Source of the DNA: Blastocatellia bacterium | Lineage (GTDB): Bacteria; Acidobacteriota; Blastocatellia; Chloracidobacteriales; Chloracidobacteriaceae | Assembly (NCBI GenBank): GCA_019695185.1 | Contig: JAIBAN010000001.1 | Location: forward strand, 186,001-250,000 | Direction: 5' to 3' | Length of the DNA: 64,000 nt | Shown: one piece after another, positions 1 to 12,000 of the stretch | Numbering within the stretch: the first letter of the stretch is position 1 | Layout of the letters: each line of letters opens with the position of its first letter | The notes under the pieces: model-generated | What the model was told of the DNA's origin: nothing | The model's input: the letters and a program-made list of their open reading frames with translations, nothing else | Database searches by the model: none | Position numbers and translations under genes: made by a program

Positions 1-3000
1 AATAAACGGTTGTGTCGCGCCAGCCACCACCCCGAATCACCCGGAATGTACCGGTGACAGGTCCATGCGGGTTCGCTTGGGGGCTGTGCTGGTAATAGGT
101 TTCCTCAAACCAATCCAGGCACCACTCCCAGACATTTCCATGCATGTCATACAGGCCCCAGGCATTGGGCAGAAAACTTCCAACGAGGTGCGTTCGGAAG
201 CGTTCATCACCGATGGGGGCTGCGCTGTAGGGATACATGGTGTTAAAGGCCCCCCAGTTGGAAGTCATCTCTGGGCCAAAAGCAAAGGGGGTTGTCGTTC
301 CTGCTCGTGCTGCATATTCCCACTCGCTTTCGGTTGGCAATCGATAATGCCGTCCTGTCTTTTGTGTGAGCCGGGCGCAGAATTCTACTGCCTCAGCCCA
401 AGTAATTTGGTCAACTGGAAAATTGTCCCCTTTGAAAAACGAAGGATTGTACCCCATGACAGCCTGCCATTGAGCTTGAGTCACTTCATACTTGCTTATA
501 AAAAACGGGTCCAGCGTCACTTCATGTTGTGGGCCTTCATCCTCACTTCTGCCTTTTTCCTCTGGGGGAGACCCTTGGAGTAAGTTCCCTCCTGATAAAG
601 CAATCATCTCCAGAGTAACCCCAGGAGCCAGTTCTTCAGGATAAAACTGTCCTTTTTCTTTCCGACGTTCCAAAATCTCACCTTTTGCATCCAAAGACAC
701 GGTTTCGAACTCGAAAGTTTTCAACCGAAGGGGTTGTGGTAATGGTGGTATCCCACTGACCCTCGCTGCCAGGGTGTTACTTGGTTTGGCTGTCGGGCGG
801 GGTTTGACCGGAACTGTCAAGTCGGGATTGGGAGCCAGACGCTCACCAACCAACCGGACAGCCACCCGTTCAGTCAGAATCCTGGTAATTTCTTCGGGGT
901 TGCGGGTTTCCAGTTCGATTGGATATAGAAATGCCACTTGGTCCTGTCCAGCGGTGGCGATACGGCTTCCGTCCGGACTAAAGGTTACGCTCAAGAGGGG
1001 GGAATGGTCCTGATTGAACCAAAAGAGCAGTTTTCCGGTGGCAACATCCCAAACCCCAGCAGTTTGGTCAACACTGGCGGTCACCAGGAAGTGGCCATCG
1101 GGGTTGAAACAGACTTGGTTGACCTGTGATTTATGCCCGGTAAATTCGCCGACCACCTGACCGGTTTCGACTTGCCAGATACGGATGGTATTGTCTGCAC
1201 TGGCGGTTGCCACAATTTTTCCATCAGGACTGAAGACTGCCGAGGTGATTGCATTGTGATGCCCTGCAAAGGTCATCATCAATTGCCCTGACCAACTGTT
1301 CCAGATTTTTGCTGTTTGGTCAGAGCTGCCCGTCAAAATCTGGGACCCGTCCGGACTGAACCTGGCTGAGTTGAGGCTGCCTTGATGTCCAGTGATAGTC
1401 AGCAGGAGGTTTCCAGTCACGGCATCCCACACTCTGGCGGTGCGATCCAGTCCACTGGTGACAATCCGTTTTCCAGTTGGATCAAAGGTGGCAGTCGTAA
1501 CACTGCCTTGGTGACCTGCAATAGTCATAAGGACATGGCCGGTAGCATCCCACACTTTGGCGGTTCCATCATAGCTGGCAGTGACAACCCGCTTTCCATC
1601 CCGGCTGTATTCTGCTGTATTGACCGTGGCCTGGTGCCCTGCCAATGTGAGAACCACTTGCTTATCCGCTACATCCCAGACCTTGGCCGTGTTGTCCGCA
1701 CTGGCCGTGACCATGTGGGATCCATCCGGACTAAAGGCAACTGATTCCACAAAGTTTGCATGTCCTTCGTATCGCCTTGGCGGCACTTCTTCAATCTGAT
1801 TCAGACATTGTTTGAGCAAAAACCTGACGACACTGGAGTCATTTCCGCCACGATAGACTTGATCCAGATACGCCAGGGCATTTTCAAATTTCCCTTCAAG
1901 GCATTGTAAGCGGGCCTGCTCTTCATACTGTTTGAGGAGTTGGAGGCGGGCCTCCCGGCGCTGGGTTTCAGCTTCGGTTTTTTGGGTTTCAGCGATTTGC
2001 CGCTGCTCTTCGGCTTTCTTTTTTTGGGCTGTCACTTGTTGGCGTTGCTGCTCGGCGTCGGCGCGTTGCCGCTCGGCCAGTTTGCGCTGGTCTTCAGCTT
2101 CAGCGGTTTTGGCTTCGGCTTTTGTGGCATTGGCCCGGGCTTCCTCAAGTGCGGCTTGCAACTCAAGGTTTTTCCGGTCAAGTTCCGTTGATTTTTGATT
2201 CAAGGCAAAAGCGGTGAGGTCAGCCCGGTTCTTCTGCGTGAAGGCATAGGTAGTGAGGGCCGTCATCATGGCCACAATCAGGAAAGCCACTCCTGCCGCC
2301 CGCATCATTCCGCGCCGGAACGCTGCTTTTTGGCGCCGCACCTCGGCATCAGGCATGTTGGCATTGATCCATTCTGCATCAAAAACTTTCTGATAGATTC
2401 GGTTTCTGACACCCAAGGCACCGGTTTCCTGAATTCTAGAAATCCCGGAGAGCCGTAAGACATCAATCAGCGGGTTGGTTTCATCGTCTTTGATTCGCTT
2501 TTTTTTCCACATTTCACCATAGAGACCCAACAAACCAGCCAAATCCACCCCACTTTTCAACATCCGCTCGCGCACAAAAAGCAGATTGTCGTCCTGTTCA
2601 CGGGCACGGGAGGTGAAAAAAAGGCTTTCGCAGATGCGATCCACTTCCTGTGCTGTTGTCACCTCAGGTTGCTCGGCAACGGTTTTGCACAGCCGCTGGG
2701 TCAGGTACGGGTGTCCTCCGGTCCATTCGATGATTCGCGTGATCAGATGTTCCGCTGTTTCTTGTTTTCCCGGAAGCCCCTGGGCCAAGACGAGGGCTTC
2801 CTCTTTGCTAAAATCGGTTAATTCAACCCGGTGCCCGATGTTGAACGGGGTCAACCGGGTGTCCCGGATCAAGTCCGAAGGGGAGGCCACGCCAAACAAG
2901 GCAAAGCTCAACCGCCGCAGGTCCGGGTTGTGACTCCGGCGGTTGTAAAGTTCCCGCAGTCCGGCAAAAAATTCATCAGTGGAAAACGGAAGACTCTGGA

Positions 3001-3430
3001 CCACATCAATTTCATCCACAAAAATCAGTATTTGCCCGGTCCGGCTGGGCAAAACCAAATCGGTCAGGGCATTGAGCCAGCGAACCAGCGGGCCAACCTG
3101 CTGATGGCCATACCAGTAGGTTTCCACTTCATCTTCCAGGTCAAGCTGCTCCCCCACCAGATACAACATGCTCGAATACCATTGTTCCGCCGTCACATTC
3201 TGTCCCAGGCGGGTCAAATCCAGGAGAATAATCGTAGCCTGTTCTTCCCGTAGTTGGTTGGCAACATGCACCATCAGTGAGGATTTTCCCATCTGCCGTG
3301 AGGTCAGGACATAACAAAAATGCCCTTGTTTCAGACCCTGGTACAAATCTGTATCCGCCCGTCTCTTGACATAACAGGGGGCATCAGGCTGTAAGGTTCC
3401 GCCAGTGACATAAAAATTGTCAGGTGTCAT
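1..3430 (-). CDS. AAA (nSTAND-like) - TM - WD40 - FGE-sulfatase-like protein, C-terminus cut by window edge
   Basis: The frame is open on the minus strand from the ATG at 3430 to base 1 with no stop, so at least 1143 residues are visible and the end lies outside the window. Residues ~15-340 form an AAA-like ATPase of the AAA_35 type, with a P-loop SRQMGKSSL near residue 40, a Walker B IFVDEID, and the closing motif GGHPYLTQRL. A membrane segment follows at ~370-392, then a charged Ala/Glu/Gln/Arg-rich coiled coil at ~405-510. Seven WD40 repeats (each with GH and a WD-like end) at ~547-850 make one likely beta propeller. From ~945 to the edge is a formylglycine-generating-enzyme-like domain with LPTESEWEYAARAG and NVWEWCLDWF. 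The role is probably signalling or sensing; the substrate is unknown. Its AAA part is paralogous to that of the kinase gene 103 bp upstream (3533-5776), which suggests one operon. Confidence 0.9.
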   Translation of the reverse strand, partial: MTPDNFYVTGGTLQPDAPCYVKRRADTDLYQGLKQGHFCYVLTSRQMGKSSLMVHVANQLREEQATIILLDLTRLGQNVTAEQWYSSMLYLVGEQLDLEDEVETYWYGHQQVGPLVRWLNALTDLVLPSRTGQILIFVDEIDVVQSLPFSTDEFFAGLRELYNRRSHNPDLRRLSFALFGVASPSDLIRDTRLTPFNIGHRVELTDFSKEEALVLAQGLPGKQETAEHLITRIIEWTGGHPYLTQRLCKTVAEQPEVTTAQEVDRICESLFFTSRAREQDDNLLFVRERMLKSGVDLAGLLGLYGEMWKKKRIKDDETNPLIDVLRLSGISRIQETGALGVRNRIYQKVFDAEWINANMPDAEVRRQKAAFRRGMMRAAGVAFLIVAMMTALTTYAFTQKNRADLTAFALNQKSTELDRKNLELQAALEEARANATKAEAKTAEAEDQRKLAERQRADAEQQRQQVTAQKKKAEEQRQIAETQKTEAETQRREARLQLLKQYEEQARLQCLEGKFENALAYLDQVYRGGNDSSVVRFLLKQCLNQIEEVPPRRYEGHANFVESVAFSPDGSHMVTASADNTAKVWDVADKQVVLTLAGHQATVNTAEYSRDGKRVVTASYDGTAKVWDATGHVLMTIAGHQGSVTTATFDPTGKRIVTSGLDRTARVWDAVTGNLLLTITGHQGSLNSARFSPDGSQILTGSSDQTAKIWNSWSGQLMMTFAGHHNAITSAVFSPDGKIVATASADNTIRIWQVETGQVVGEFTGHKSQVNQVCFNPDGHFLVTASVDQTAGVWDVATGKLLFWFNQDHSPLLSVTFSPDGSRIATAGQDQVAFLYPIELETRNPEEITRILTERVAVRLVGERLAPNPDLTVPVKPRPTAKPSNTLAARVSGIPPLPQPLRLKTFEFETVSLDAKGEILERRKEKGQFYPEELAPGVTLEMIALSGGNLLQGSPPEEKGRSEDEGPQHEVTLDPFFISKYEVTQAQWQAVMGYNPSFFKGDNFPVDQITWAEAVEFCARLTQKTGRHYRLPTESEWEYAARAGTTTPFAFGPEMTSNWGAFNTMYPYSAAPIGDERFRTHLVGSFLPNAWGLYDMHGNVWEWCLDWFEETYYQHSPQANPHGPVTGTFRVIRGGGWRDTTVY

Positions 3431-3532
3431 AAGTATGCTCCAGAGGAAAAATCGGAAACCAGAGGCCCCGCAGGACAAACCAAGGCCAGTCGGACCGCTC
3501 CAGTATAGAAAAACTAAAGTCAACCGATGTTT

Positions 3533-5776
3533 TTAGAGCAAATGCCGTTTGAGGTATTGCTGATAGAGCAAACAGCGGGGGTGCATGGTTTCAACCGATT
3601 CACCAGCCATGACACCGGCACTCCGCAAACGGTAAAACAAACTGGAATCCTTGCAGGTTTGTCCTTTGAGAACAGTTTGAACCGCTTCGGCCATCGCTGA
3701 GTCCTGGTTAAGCAGAAAAACTATGCGTTTCAAATGGTCCCCCAACGGACCATCGTCATTTTCGGCCTGGGCTGCAAACCGATCCAAGGTGAGTTGATGC
3801 ACCACCATTTCATGGAGTCCCATCCGGACCAAATAGGGGTGCCCTCCAACCAGGCGGAAGAACCATTCCAATTCCCTGGTTGCGGAGAGCGGATTTTGAT
3901 ACCGCCGGTTCAACTCGCAGACCTGCTCAAAGGTAAAATCTGAAAGCATCACCCTGGTCCCGACATTAAAGGGGGATTGGTTCAAATCTGTCAGGAAAAG
4001 ATGTGCCTCAACGGCGTAAGCCATGGCTTGGGTCAGTCGCCGCCAGGGGCCTTGGGGGTCACCAGCCCGGGCGTTATGCCACGAACGGAAAAGCCCAAAG
4101 ATTTCACTGGCAAAGGGGCAGTTGAACAACCGGTCCACTTCATCCATTCCCCACACCAGGGGCGGCAATTCAGCCTTCAGAACGACATTTTTCAAGTACC
4201 AGTTAAAGTTGAGGGCCGGGCTGCGCATCGGTTTCCAAATTTCTTCTGGAGAAACTTCCAAACCTAACTGATCCTCCATCAGTTGTCCAAAAGCCAGCAG
4301 GACTGCCTTTGGAGATTCAAGCTGTTCGGCTAGTAGCGTTTGCAAATCAATAAAAACAACCCGTGAACCAGCCTGACGGGCGCGTTGGAGCCCTCTTGCC
4401 AAAAGCGAGGTCTTTCCCATTTGTCGGGCACCTTTGACAAGCACGATACTATCCCGGCGCAGAATCGCCTGATGGAACTCAGCATCAGTGGACCGTTCAA
4501 TATAAAACCTGGAATCCAGTGACATCCCGCCTCCTACCGGCTCCATCATTCCCAGAGTTTCCTGGGAAGGTGGTTTGCCTTGCAGTCTGGTGTCGTCAGG
4601 CAGGGTATTCAGGACCTCGGCTTTCGACGGTAAAACCGGAAGCGGGGTGGGTACCTGTGTTTCCGGAACCGGAGCATTTGTCTTCGGATGACAGGCGGCT
4701 GAAAAAGCAAGGTACAGTTCCTGCACTGTGGCAAACCGCTCCGCCCGGTTTTTGGCAAGTGCCTTCATGACAACCTGGGAAACCGGGAGGGGCAAGGCTG
4801 GAACCAATTCAACCAGGGCGGGTGGCAGGGTATTGACGTGAGCGTACATCAACCCCAGCATTTCATCATGGGCAAAGAGTCGGCGGCCACTCAGCATTTC
4901 ATAAAGAATGGCTCCCAGCGCATATAAGTCTGACCGCAGGTCCACAGCTTCCCCCGCGCATTGTTCAGGTGACATGTAGTGTGGGGAACCAAAAATCGTT
5001 CCCGGATGGGTGAACGTGCTCTCAAAAATATTGAACGCATTCGGTTTGGCAATTCCGAAATCCAGGATTTTGACAACTTCCACCATTCCTGGTTCCTGCT
5101 GGAAAAACACATTATCCGGTTTCAGGTCCCGGTGAATAATTCCTTTCTGGTGAATGAATTCAAGTGCTGCACTGATTTGGTGGAGAAAATCGAGCACTTC
5201 AGCCAGGGGAAGGGATTGGCGGCGGCGGAGTCGTTCCCCCAGTGTTTCACCTTCGAGGAACTCCATAACCAGATAGCAATTGGTTTGGAATGTCCCAAAA
5301 TCAAAAACCCGGACTGTATTTGGATGCACAATATTGGCTGCCAGACGGGCTTCACGGTGAAATCGTTCGAGTGTTTGGGGGGGGGATTCCTCAAATGGTC
5401 GCAACACTTTAATTGCCACCAGGGTGCCCAGGGAAAGATGCCGGGCTTGGTAAACCTTCCCCATGCCGCCTTGCCCGATTAACCGGAGAATTTCAAATTT
5501 ACCGAGGAATATGTCTCCCGCTGAAAACAGTTCTATTGCAGGGGTGGTCGGTTGAGTGGAAGACAAATCCCTTACACCCGACTGATTTAATTTCGCCCAG
5601 GCCGGTTTTTCAAGGAAGCTGTCCATTTCAGATTTGGCCAGGAGGAGCTGGCAAACCTCATAATAGAGGGTGCTATCTTCGGCACATACCGAAAGCAGGA
5701 ACGCCTGTCGTTGAGCTGGTTCCTGGGTCAGAGCCTGTTGAAACAGAAGTTTTACTTTTTGCCAGTCAGTTCTCAT
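3533..5776 (-). CDS. Ser/Thr protein kinase fused to AAA (nSTAND-like) ATPase
   Basis: This 747-residue protein begins with ~90 residues of helical leader, then a Hanks-type kinase at ~93-360. Visible are the glycine loop GQGGMGKVY, catalytic lysine in VAIKVL, HRDLKPDN, DFGIAKP and MSPEQ, so the kinase looks active. A Pro-rich linker leads to a C-terminal ATPase domain (~425-747) with P-loop GARQMGKTSLL, a Walker B-like LVWGMDEVD, and the motif GGHPYLVRMGL. The ATPase part resembles the N-terminal domain of the next gene (1-3430): both share SPFNVG-type and GGHPYL motifs. No membrane segment is visible. The likely role is a cytoplasmic signalling switch coupling phosphorylation to an NTP-dependent module. 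Whether it controls the NRPS upstream (gap 227 bp, same strand) is not shown by the sequence. Confidence 0.9.
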   Translation of the reverse strand: MRTDWQKVKLLFQQALTQEPAQRQAFLLSVCAEDSTLYYEVCQLLLAKSEMDSFLEKPAWAKLNQSGVRDLSSTQPTTPAIELFSAGDIFLGKFEILRLIGQGGMGKVYQARHLSLGTLVAIKVLRPFEESPPQTLERFHREARLAANIVHPNTVRVFDFGTFQTNCYLVMEFLEGETLGERLRRRQSLPLAEVLDFLHQISAALEFIHQKGIIHRDLKPDNVFFQQEPGMVEVVKILDFGIAKPNAFNIFESTFTHPGTIFGSPHYMSPEQCAGEAVDLRSDLYALGAILYEMLSGRRLFAHDEMLGLMYAHVNTLPPALVELVPALPLPVSQVVMKALAKNRAERFATVQELYLAFSAACHPKTNAPVPETQVPTPLPVLPSKAEVLNTLPDDTRLQGKPPSQETLGMMEPVGGGMSLDSRFYIERSTDAEFHQAILRRDSIVLVKGARQMGKTSLLARGLQRARQAGSRVVFIDLQTLLAEQLESPKAVLLAFGQLMEDQLGLEVSPEEIWKPMRSPALNFNWYLKNVVLKAELPPLVWGMDEVDRLFNCPFASEIFGLFRSWHNARAGDPQGPWRRLTQAMAYAVEAHLFLTDLNQSPFNVGTRVMLSDFTFEQVCELNRRYQNPLSATRELEWFFRLVGGHPYLVRMGLHEMVVHQLTLDRFAAQAENDDGPLGDHLKRIVFLLNQDSAMAEAVQTVLKGQTCKDSSLFYRLRSAGVMAGESVETMHPRCLLYQQYLKRHLL

Positions 5777-6003
5777 GAAGTGTCACGCAAACTTCAGATT
5801 TTCCCTGCCATGAAACAATAGGAACGTGTGTTTTCCAAGTACAAATCATGTTGTGAAGAAAACAATTCCATAAGGACGGAGGACTGGGGTTTCCTCGAAA
5901 TCCAGTGAAAATGGAGATATGGCGGTTGGCTTCACAAGCACAATCGTATCTGTTTCAAAAATGAATGACCAGTCCCAGTCAGGTGCCCTTCTGAGATAGT
6001 TTT

Positions 6004-9000
6004 TTACTGGGGCGGCAGCTTGCGGACCCGCCGTGCCTCCCGTGAGACGGGAATCAGGGCCGGTAAGGTGGAAGTAGCTGGAGCAGTCTTTTTCATTTCA
6101 TCCAGAACTTGGGCAAACTGTGCCAGCCTGTGGTGTTCAAAAAGAGCCCGGAGCGGAACCTCAAGGTGAAAGGTCCGGATAACTCTTGACAGTACCTGGG
6201 TGGCAAGCAGCGAATGACCTCCACGCTGGAAAAAATCATCGTCCCGGCCAACTTGGTCAACGTGAAGCACCTCACTCCAAATTTGTGCCAGTTTGATTTC
6301 AGTCTCAGTTTGTGGGGCGATAAAGGTTTGTGAATCCAGCAGGCTGTTGAAACCCGGAGCCGGCAGGGCCCGCCGGTCAAGTTTGCCATTGGCGGTCAAC
6401 GGAAGCTGATCCAGCCAAACCAGGGCAGCGGGAACCATATAGTCGGGAAGCCGTGACTTCAGAAAGTTGAGAACTGCGGATTGAAGTTCAACGGGTTCCC
6501 GGGCTGCACCGCAATCAGCCTCGGCGGATTGCAGGCGGGGGACGGCATAGGCCACCAGCCGCTGACTGCCGGGGATATCAGAGCGAAGTACCACGGCGAC
6601 CTGCTCGATTTCGGGGCATTCTCTCAGGCTGGCTTCGATTTCACCGAGTTCAATACGGTATCCATGCAGTTTGACCTGTTCATCCCGGCGGCCCAGAAAT
6701 TCCAGGATTCCGTCATTCCGGAACCTGCACAGGTCGCCGGTTCGATACCAGGTTTGCGGGCTGCGCATGCCGGACTCCGGCACTTGTCCCGCTTCTGCGG
6801 TTGTCCGCAATCCCTGCTTTCCGACATGCAGGGAAAGAAATTTTTCCATGGTGAGGTGCGGCTGGTTGAGATAACCACGGGCAACTCCTGTCCCGCCAAT
6901 AAAAAGCTCTCCGGCCACCCCGGCCGGAAGCAGATTGTGGTTCCGGTCCAGCACCAGCAGGTGCATGTTGGCAATGGGATTTCCAATTGGGATGGGACCC
7001 TGCGGGAGGTCGGCAGCAGTTACCTCATACACACAGCATCCGACCACTGTCTCTGTCGGGCCATATTCGTTGAAAATACGGGTGCCAGGGGCATGGGTGC
7101 GCCACAGGTCCAGGCTTTCCGCCAGCAACTGCTCTCCTCCAATAATGAGGGCATGGGTACTGGCAGCCAGGGTTTCCGGGGTCAGTTGATGTCGCAGCAG
7201 CTCAAAATGACTGGGGGTGAGCTTGACAAAACTGAACCCGCCATATTCGGTCAAGACGGTTGCCAGTCCCTCCAGCCCCAGTTCTTCCGGAACAATCCGG
7301 ATGGTTTTTCCAGTCAGCAGGGGAACAAAAAGGCTGGTGATGGTCAAATCAAAGGCGATGGATGAATGGAGGGGGGCACCGGTTCCGCTCGCAACCGGAT
7401 AGGCCTCCAGGCACCAGCGCAGGTAATTGATGAGCCCCTGATGTTCAATCATGGCCCCTTTGGGATTTCCGGTCGAACCGGATGTATAAATGATATAGGC
7501 CAGCCGGTCCGTGGGTTCAGCTTCCGATTGAGGGTTTTCCAGGCTGACTGTTGCATTCCGGATTTGGGATTGCGGGTCCAGTTCGTCAAGATAGACCACC
7601 TGGGCCTGATGATTGGGCAACCTGCCCGCGAGGGACCGATGAGTTACCACCACGGGGGTCTGGGTATCCTGTAAAATAAAAGCCAGCCGTGCCTTGGGAT
7701 AAACCGGATCCAGCGGGACAAACGCACCACCGGCTTTGAGGATTCCCACTATGCCGATGACCATCTCCAACGAGCGGGACAGGCAGATTCCCACCAGGAC
7801 TTCCGGTCTGACGCCAAGGGTTTTCAGGTGCCGGGCCAGATAATTCGCACATTGATTCAGTTCCCGATAGGTCAATTGCCGGGTTCCTTCAGCCACCGCC
7901 ACTGCCTCAGGTGTCCGCTCAACCTGGGCTTCCAACAAATGCTGCAAGAGTGCGACAGGTGGGTAGGAAACCGTTGTGGCGTTCCACTCAACCAGCAATT
8001 GCCGGGTTTCCTCCGGGGGCAGCAATGGTACATCAGCCAGCCAAGCAACTGTCTGAGAAGTCAATCCGTTAATCAAAGTCCGGAAGTGGCCGAGCATGCG
8101 GACAATCGTTTCCGCATCAAACCGCTGACAGTCGAACCCAATTTGCAGTTTGAGCGTGGCACCGGGCAGGACCGCCACGGTAAGCGGATAATTGGTTCGT
8201 TCCGCTACCTGCCGCCCGGTCAAACCCAATGCCTGTTCACGGGCCTCCAGCTCGGCATCTCTGGCAGGCAGGTTTTCAAACACCAGGATTGATTCAAATA
8301 AACCTTGGCCACGTGGCACGTCGCTCCAGCTTTGGACCGAGGCCAGCGGGCTGAATTCAAATTCCCGCACATCTGCCGTCTGTTGGTGCAAGGCCTGCAA
8401 CCAACTGGTGACGTTCTGCTGCGGGTTGATTTCCACCCGGAGCGGCAAGGTGTTGATACAGAGGCCCACCATTTGCTCAACCCCGGCAAGTTGGGCTGGA
8501 CGACCTGCCGTAGTAACGCCAAACACGACGTCCGGCTCGCCGCTGTAGCGATGCAGCAACAGCGCCCATGCGCCTTGCGCGATTGTGTTCAAGGTCACCT
8601 GTACCTGGCGGGCAAATACCTGCAAACGTTTTGTTTCCTGCTCCGAAAACACCAGTGACTGCTTGTCAAAACGGATTTCAGCCGCAAGTCTGTCGGCTGC
8701 CGGAAGGTCCACACCCAACGGGGTTGGGGCCGTAAACCCGGCCAGAGTCTTGCGCCAGAAGGCTTCCGCCGCTGGCATATCCTGCCGGTCCAACCAGGCT
8801 AGATAATTCCGGAAAGATGGCACAGGCGGCAGTGCGACTGCCTGGGCTGCCACTAATCCTTGGTAAACAGTCAGAAAATCACGCCAGACCAGCGGGCGGC
8901 TCCAGGCATCCATGAGCAGGTGGTGGCTGCTCCAGACGAAGGTAAAAGCTTCCTCCGTCATTTGAATCAGAGTCAGGCGGGCGAGCGGCGGTGCATCCAG

Positions 9001-12000
9001 TTGGAAATCTTGCGCCCGGTCCGTTGCCAGCAGTGCTTCCAAATGGTGGCTTTGGGTTGCTTCGTCCAGTTGCCGCCAATCATGGAACACCAGCGGGAGC
9101 CGGGTAGCGGGCAGCACCACTTGCAGCGGCGTATCCAGCCCTTTCCACAGAAAGGCGGTCCGGAAAATGGCATGCCGCTCGGCGATGCGTTGCCACGCCT
9201 GGGTAAAAGCCTCCACCTGGACCGCTTTTTCAATCCGATAGGTGACCTGTTCAAAGTAGAGGGCCGCGCCAGGACTGTGCAATGCATGAAAGAGCATGCC
9301 CTGTTGCATGGGAGAAAGCGGGTAGATGTCCTCCACTTGAGGAAACTGGGCCAGAATCCGGTCCAGGTGGGGCTGGGAAAGCCGCGCCAGCGGAAAGTCA
9401 GACAGGGTGACGCCCTGTGCTGAGGGTTGCAGGCAATGGGCAATCAAGGCCCGCAATCGGGTCAGGTACGCCTGGGTCAGCTCTTCAATTGCTTCCTGGG
9501 AAAAGAGCCGGGAGGCAAAGGTCCATTTGAACCGGAGCTTTCCGCTTTCAATCCGGCTTACCACATCAATCGGATAACGCCGCCAGGCGCGGGGACTGTG
9601 AATCCGTCCGGCGGACTCGCTTGCCGGACGCAACCACTCACAACCGGAAAACAGTTGGTCAAACTGCCCCAGATAGTTGAAAAGAATTTCAGGGCCCGGC
9701 AGTTCACGCCAGCTCCGAGCCAGCTCCGCATCCGGCTGGAGATAACGCAAGGCGCTGAATCCAAAACCGTTGCGGGGAATCCGCCGCAATTGCTCCTTGA
9801 TGGATTTGATGGTTTCACCCAACGGGGCCACCGGTTCCAGTTGCAGGGCCACCGGAAACACAGTGGTAAACCAGCCAACCGTCCGCGAAAGGTCCAGGTC
9901 GGCAAACAGGTCTTCCCGGCCATGACCTTCCAGGTCCAGCCGCAACATCGGGGTTCCGGTCCAATCAGCCCAGGCCAGAGCCAACGCGGTCAGCAGAATG
10001 TCATTGATATGAGTGCGATAGGCAGCCGGAACCTGCTGCAACAGGGCTTCGGTTTCAGTTTCAGAAAGTGTTACCCAGATTGTCTGGGCCAATTCTTCCC
10101 GATTGTTTGCAATGGCTTCCGGGGTGAGTTCAGAAAAGTGCCGGACGGGTGCCGGAGCGGGCTGGCTCAGAAAGGCTTGCCGGATGGCTTCCCAGTATGG
10201 AATTTCATCGGCAAAAGCACCACTTTGAACCTGCTCGCGCAAGCGCTCTGCCCATCGTTTGAACGACGTGGTTGGAGGCGGCAACTGCACTTGGTTTCCG
10301 GCCACCAGTTGTTCATAGGCGGTTGCCAAGTCATCCAACAGGATTCGCCAGGACACTCCATCCACCACCAGATGGTGAATGGCCAGCAGGAGCCGGGGTG
10401 GACGGTTTTCCCCACAGTCAAACCAGGCAAACCCTGCAAGCGGGCCGATTGTCAGGTTGAATCCGGATTGAAATTCCGTGGCCCTCGCTTCAATTTGGGG
10501 AACCAGCTCCTCGTCCGTCAGTTCCTTCAGGTCAAACCGGGCATGGAGCGGAGGAGTTTCAGTTTCTGCATAAAACTGCCGCCAGCCGCCAGCTTCGGCA
10601 CTAAAACGCAACCGCAAGGCATCGTGAACGCGAAGTACTTCCCGGATGGCCTGCTCCAGAGCCATACGAGTGGCTCCGGTCCCGATTTCAAACAATAAAG
10701 CCTGATTCCAATGATGCTGGTCGGTAAAACCTGCTTCAAAAAAGCGTTCCTGAATCGGGGTGAGCGGTACCGTTCCCCTCACGGGTTCGATTTCGGCCTG
10801 CCTGCCGGGAGTCTCGCCAATGACCGCCGCCAGCTCGCGGATTGTCTGAAATTGAAACATCTGGCGCGGCGTCAGGCGCAGCCCGGCCCGGTTGGCCCGA
10901 GACACAACCTGAATACTCAGGATGGAGTCACCACCCAGCGCAAAAAAATTGTCGGTGGCACCAATTGGCTTGACTCTGAGTACCTGACTCCAGATTTCGG
11001 CCAGCTTATGTTCCCATGCAGTTTGGGGCGGAACAAACCCATCCTCTTCCGTGCCCAAACCGGCTTTTGGAGCGGGTAATGCCCGGCGGTCAACCTTGCC
11101 ATTGGGCAAAAGCGGAAAGGCCGGGAGCACAATCAGTGCCGCTGGCACCATGTACTCCGGCAGGCGTTCCTTCAATAAGGTTTGCAGTTCTTCAGAGCCC
11201 GGAACCTGGGTTTTTAGTGTGACATATCCCACCAGTCGTCTGGTGCCGGGAACATCTTCCCGCACGACCACAATTGCCTGTTCAACCTGCGCCAGTTCCC
11301 GCAGGGCGGCTTCGATTTCACCCAATTCAATCCGGTACCCCCGGATTTTCACTTGGTCATCCGTTCGTCCCAGGAATTCGAGGCTGCCGTTGGAGAGGCG
11401 GCGGACCAAATCACCAGTGCGATACCAGCGAAGACTGTCTTGGGAGTCTTGGGAATCTTGGGAGTCTTGGGAGTCCAGCAGGCAACCCGGGAAGTCTGGC
11501 AAGGTTTCTTTGCCTTTTTGGGCTCCTGACTCCCTAGACTCCCAAGACTCCCAGGTCTTGAACCTCTCCACCGTCAGTTCCGGACGGTTCAGGTAGCCCC
11601 GTGCCACTCCCGCTCCGCCAATATGGAGTTCTCCCGGCACTCCCACCGGCAGCACCTGTCCACCGGCATCCAACACCAGGGTCTGGACATTGGGAATGGT
11701 CAGGCCCAGATTCGGTTTGGAACCGGGGGTGATGCGGGCGACAGTCGCATCCACCGTGCATTCGGTTGGGCCGTAGACATTGAAAAAAGCGATGCTTGAA
11801 GCACCCGCAAGCTGTTCCCATAGTTGTTCGTCAATTGCTTCACCACCCACCAGTACCAGCCGCAGGGGCAGCCCGCTGTGTTTAAGCAACCCTCCTTCGA
11901 GCAAAATCCGCAATTGCGAAGGGGTCAGGTCCAGTACCGCAACCTGATGCCGGACAAGGTAGGCCAGCAATGCTTCACAGTCGTACCGGAGTTCCTCCGG

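Noticed and set aside
65-3253. Several plus-strand open frames in the first 3.3 kb
   Set aside because: They lie opposite one continuous minus-strand frame (1-3430) with AAA, WD40 and FGE motifs; none shows a family motif of its own.
6481-10698. Long plus-strand frames over the NRPS (for example 9427-10698)
   Set aside because: They are shadows of a clear NRPS frame with catalytic motifs throughout.
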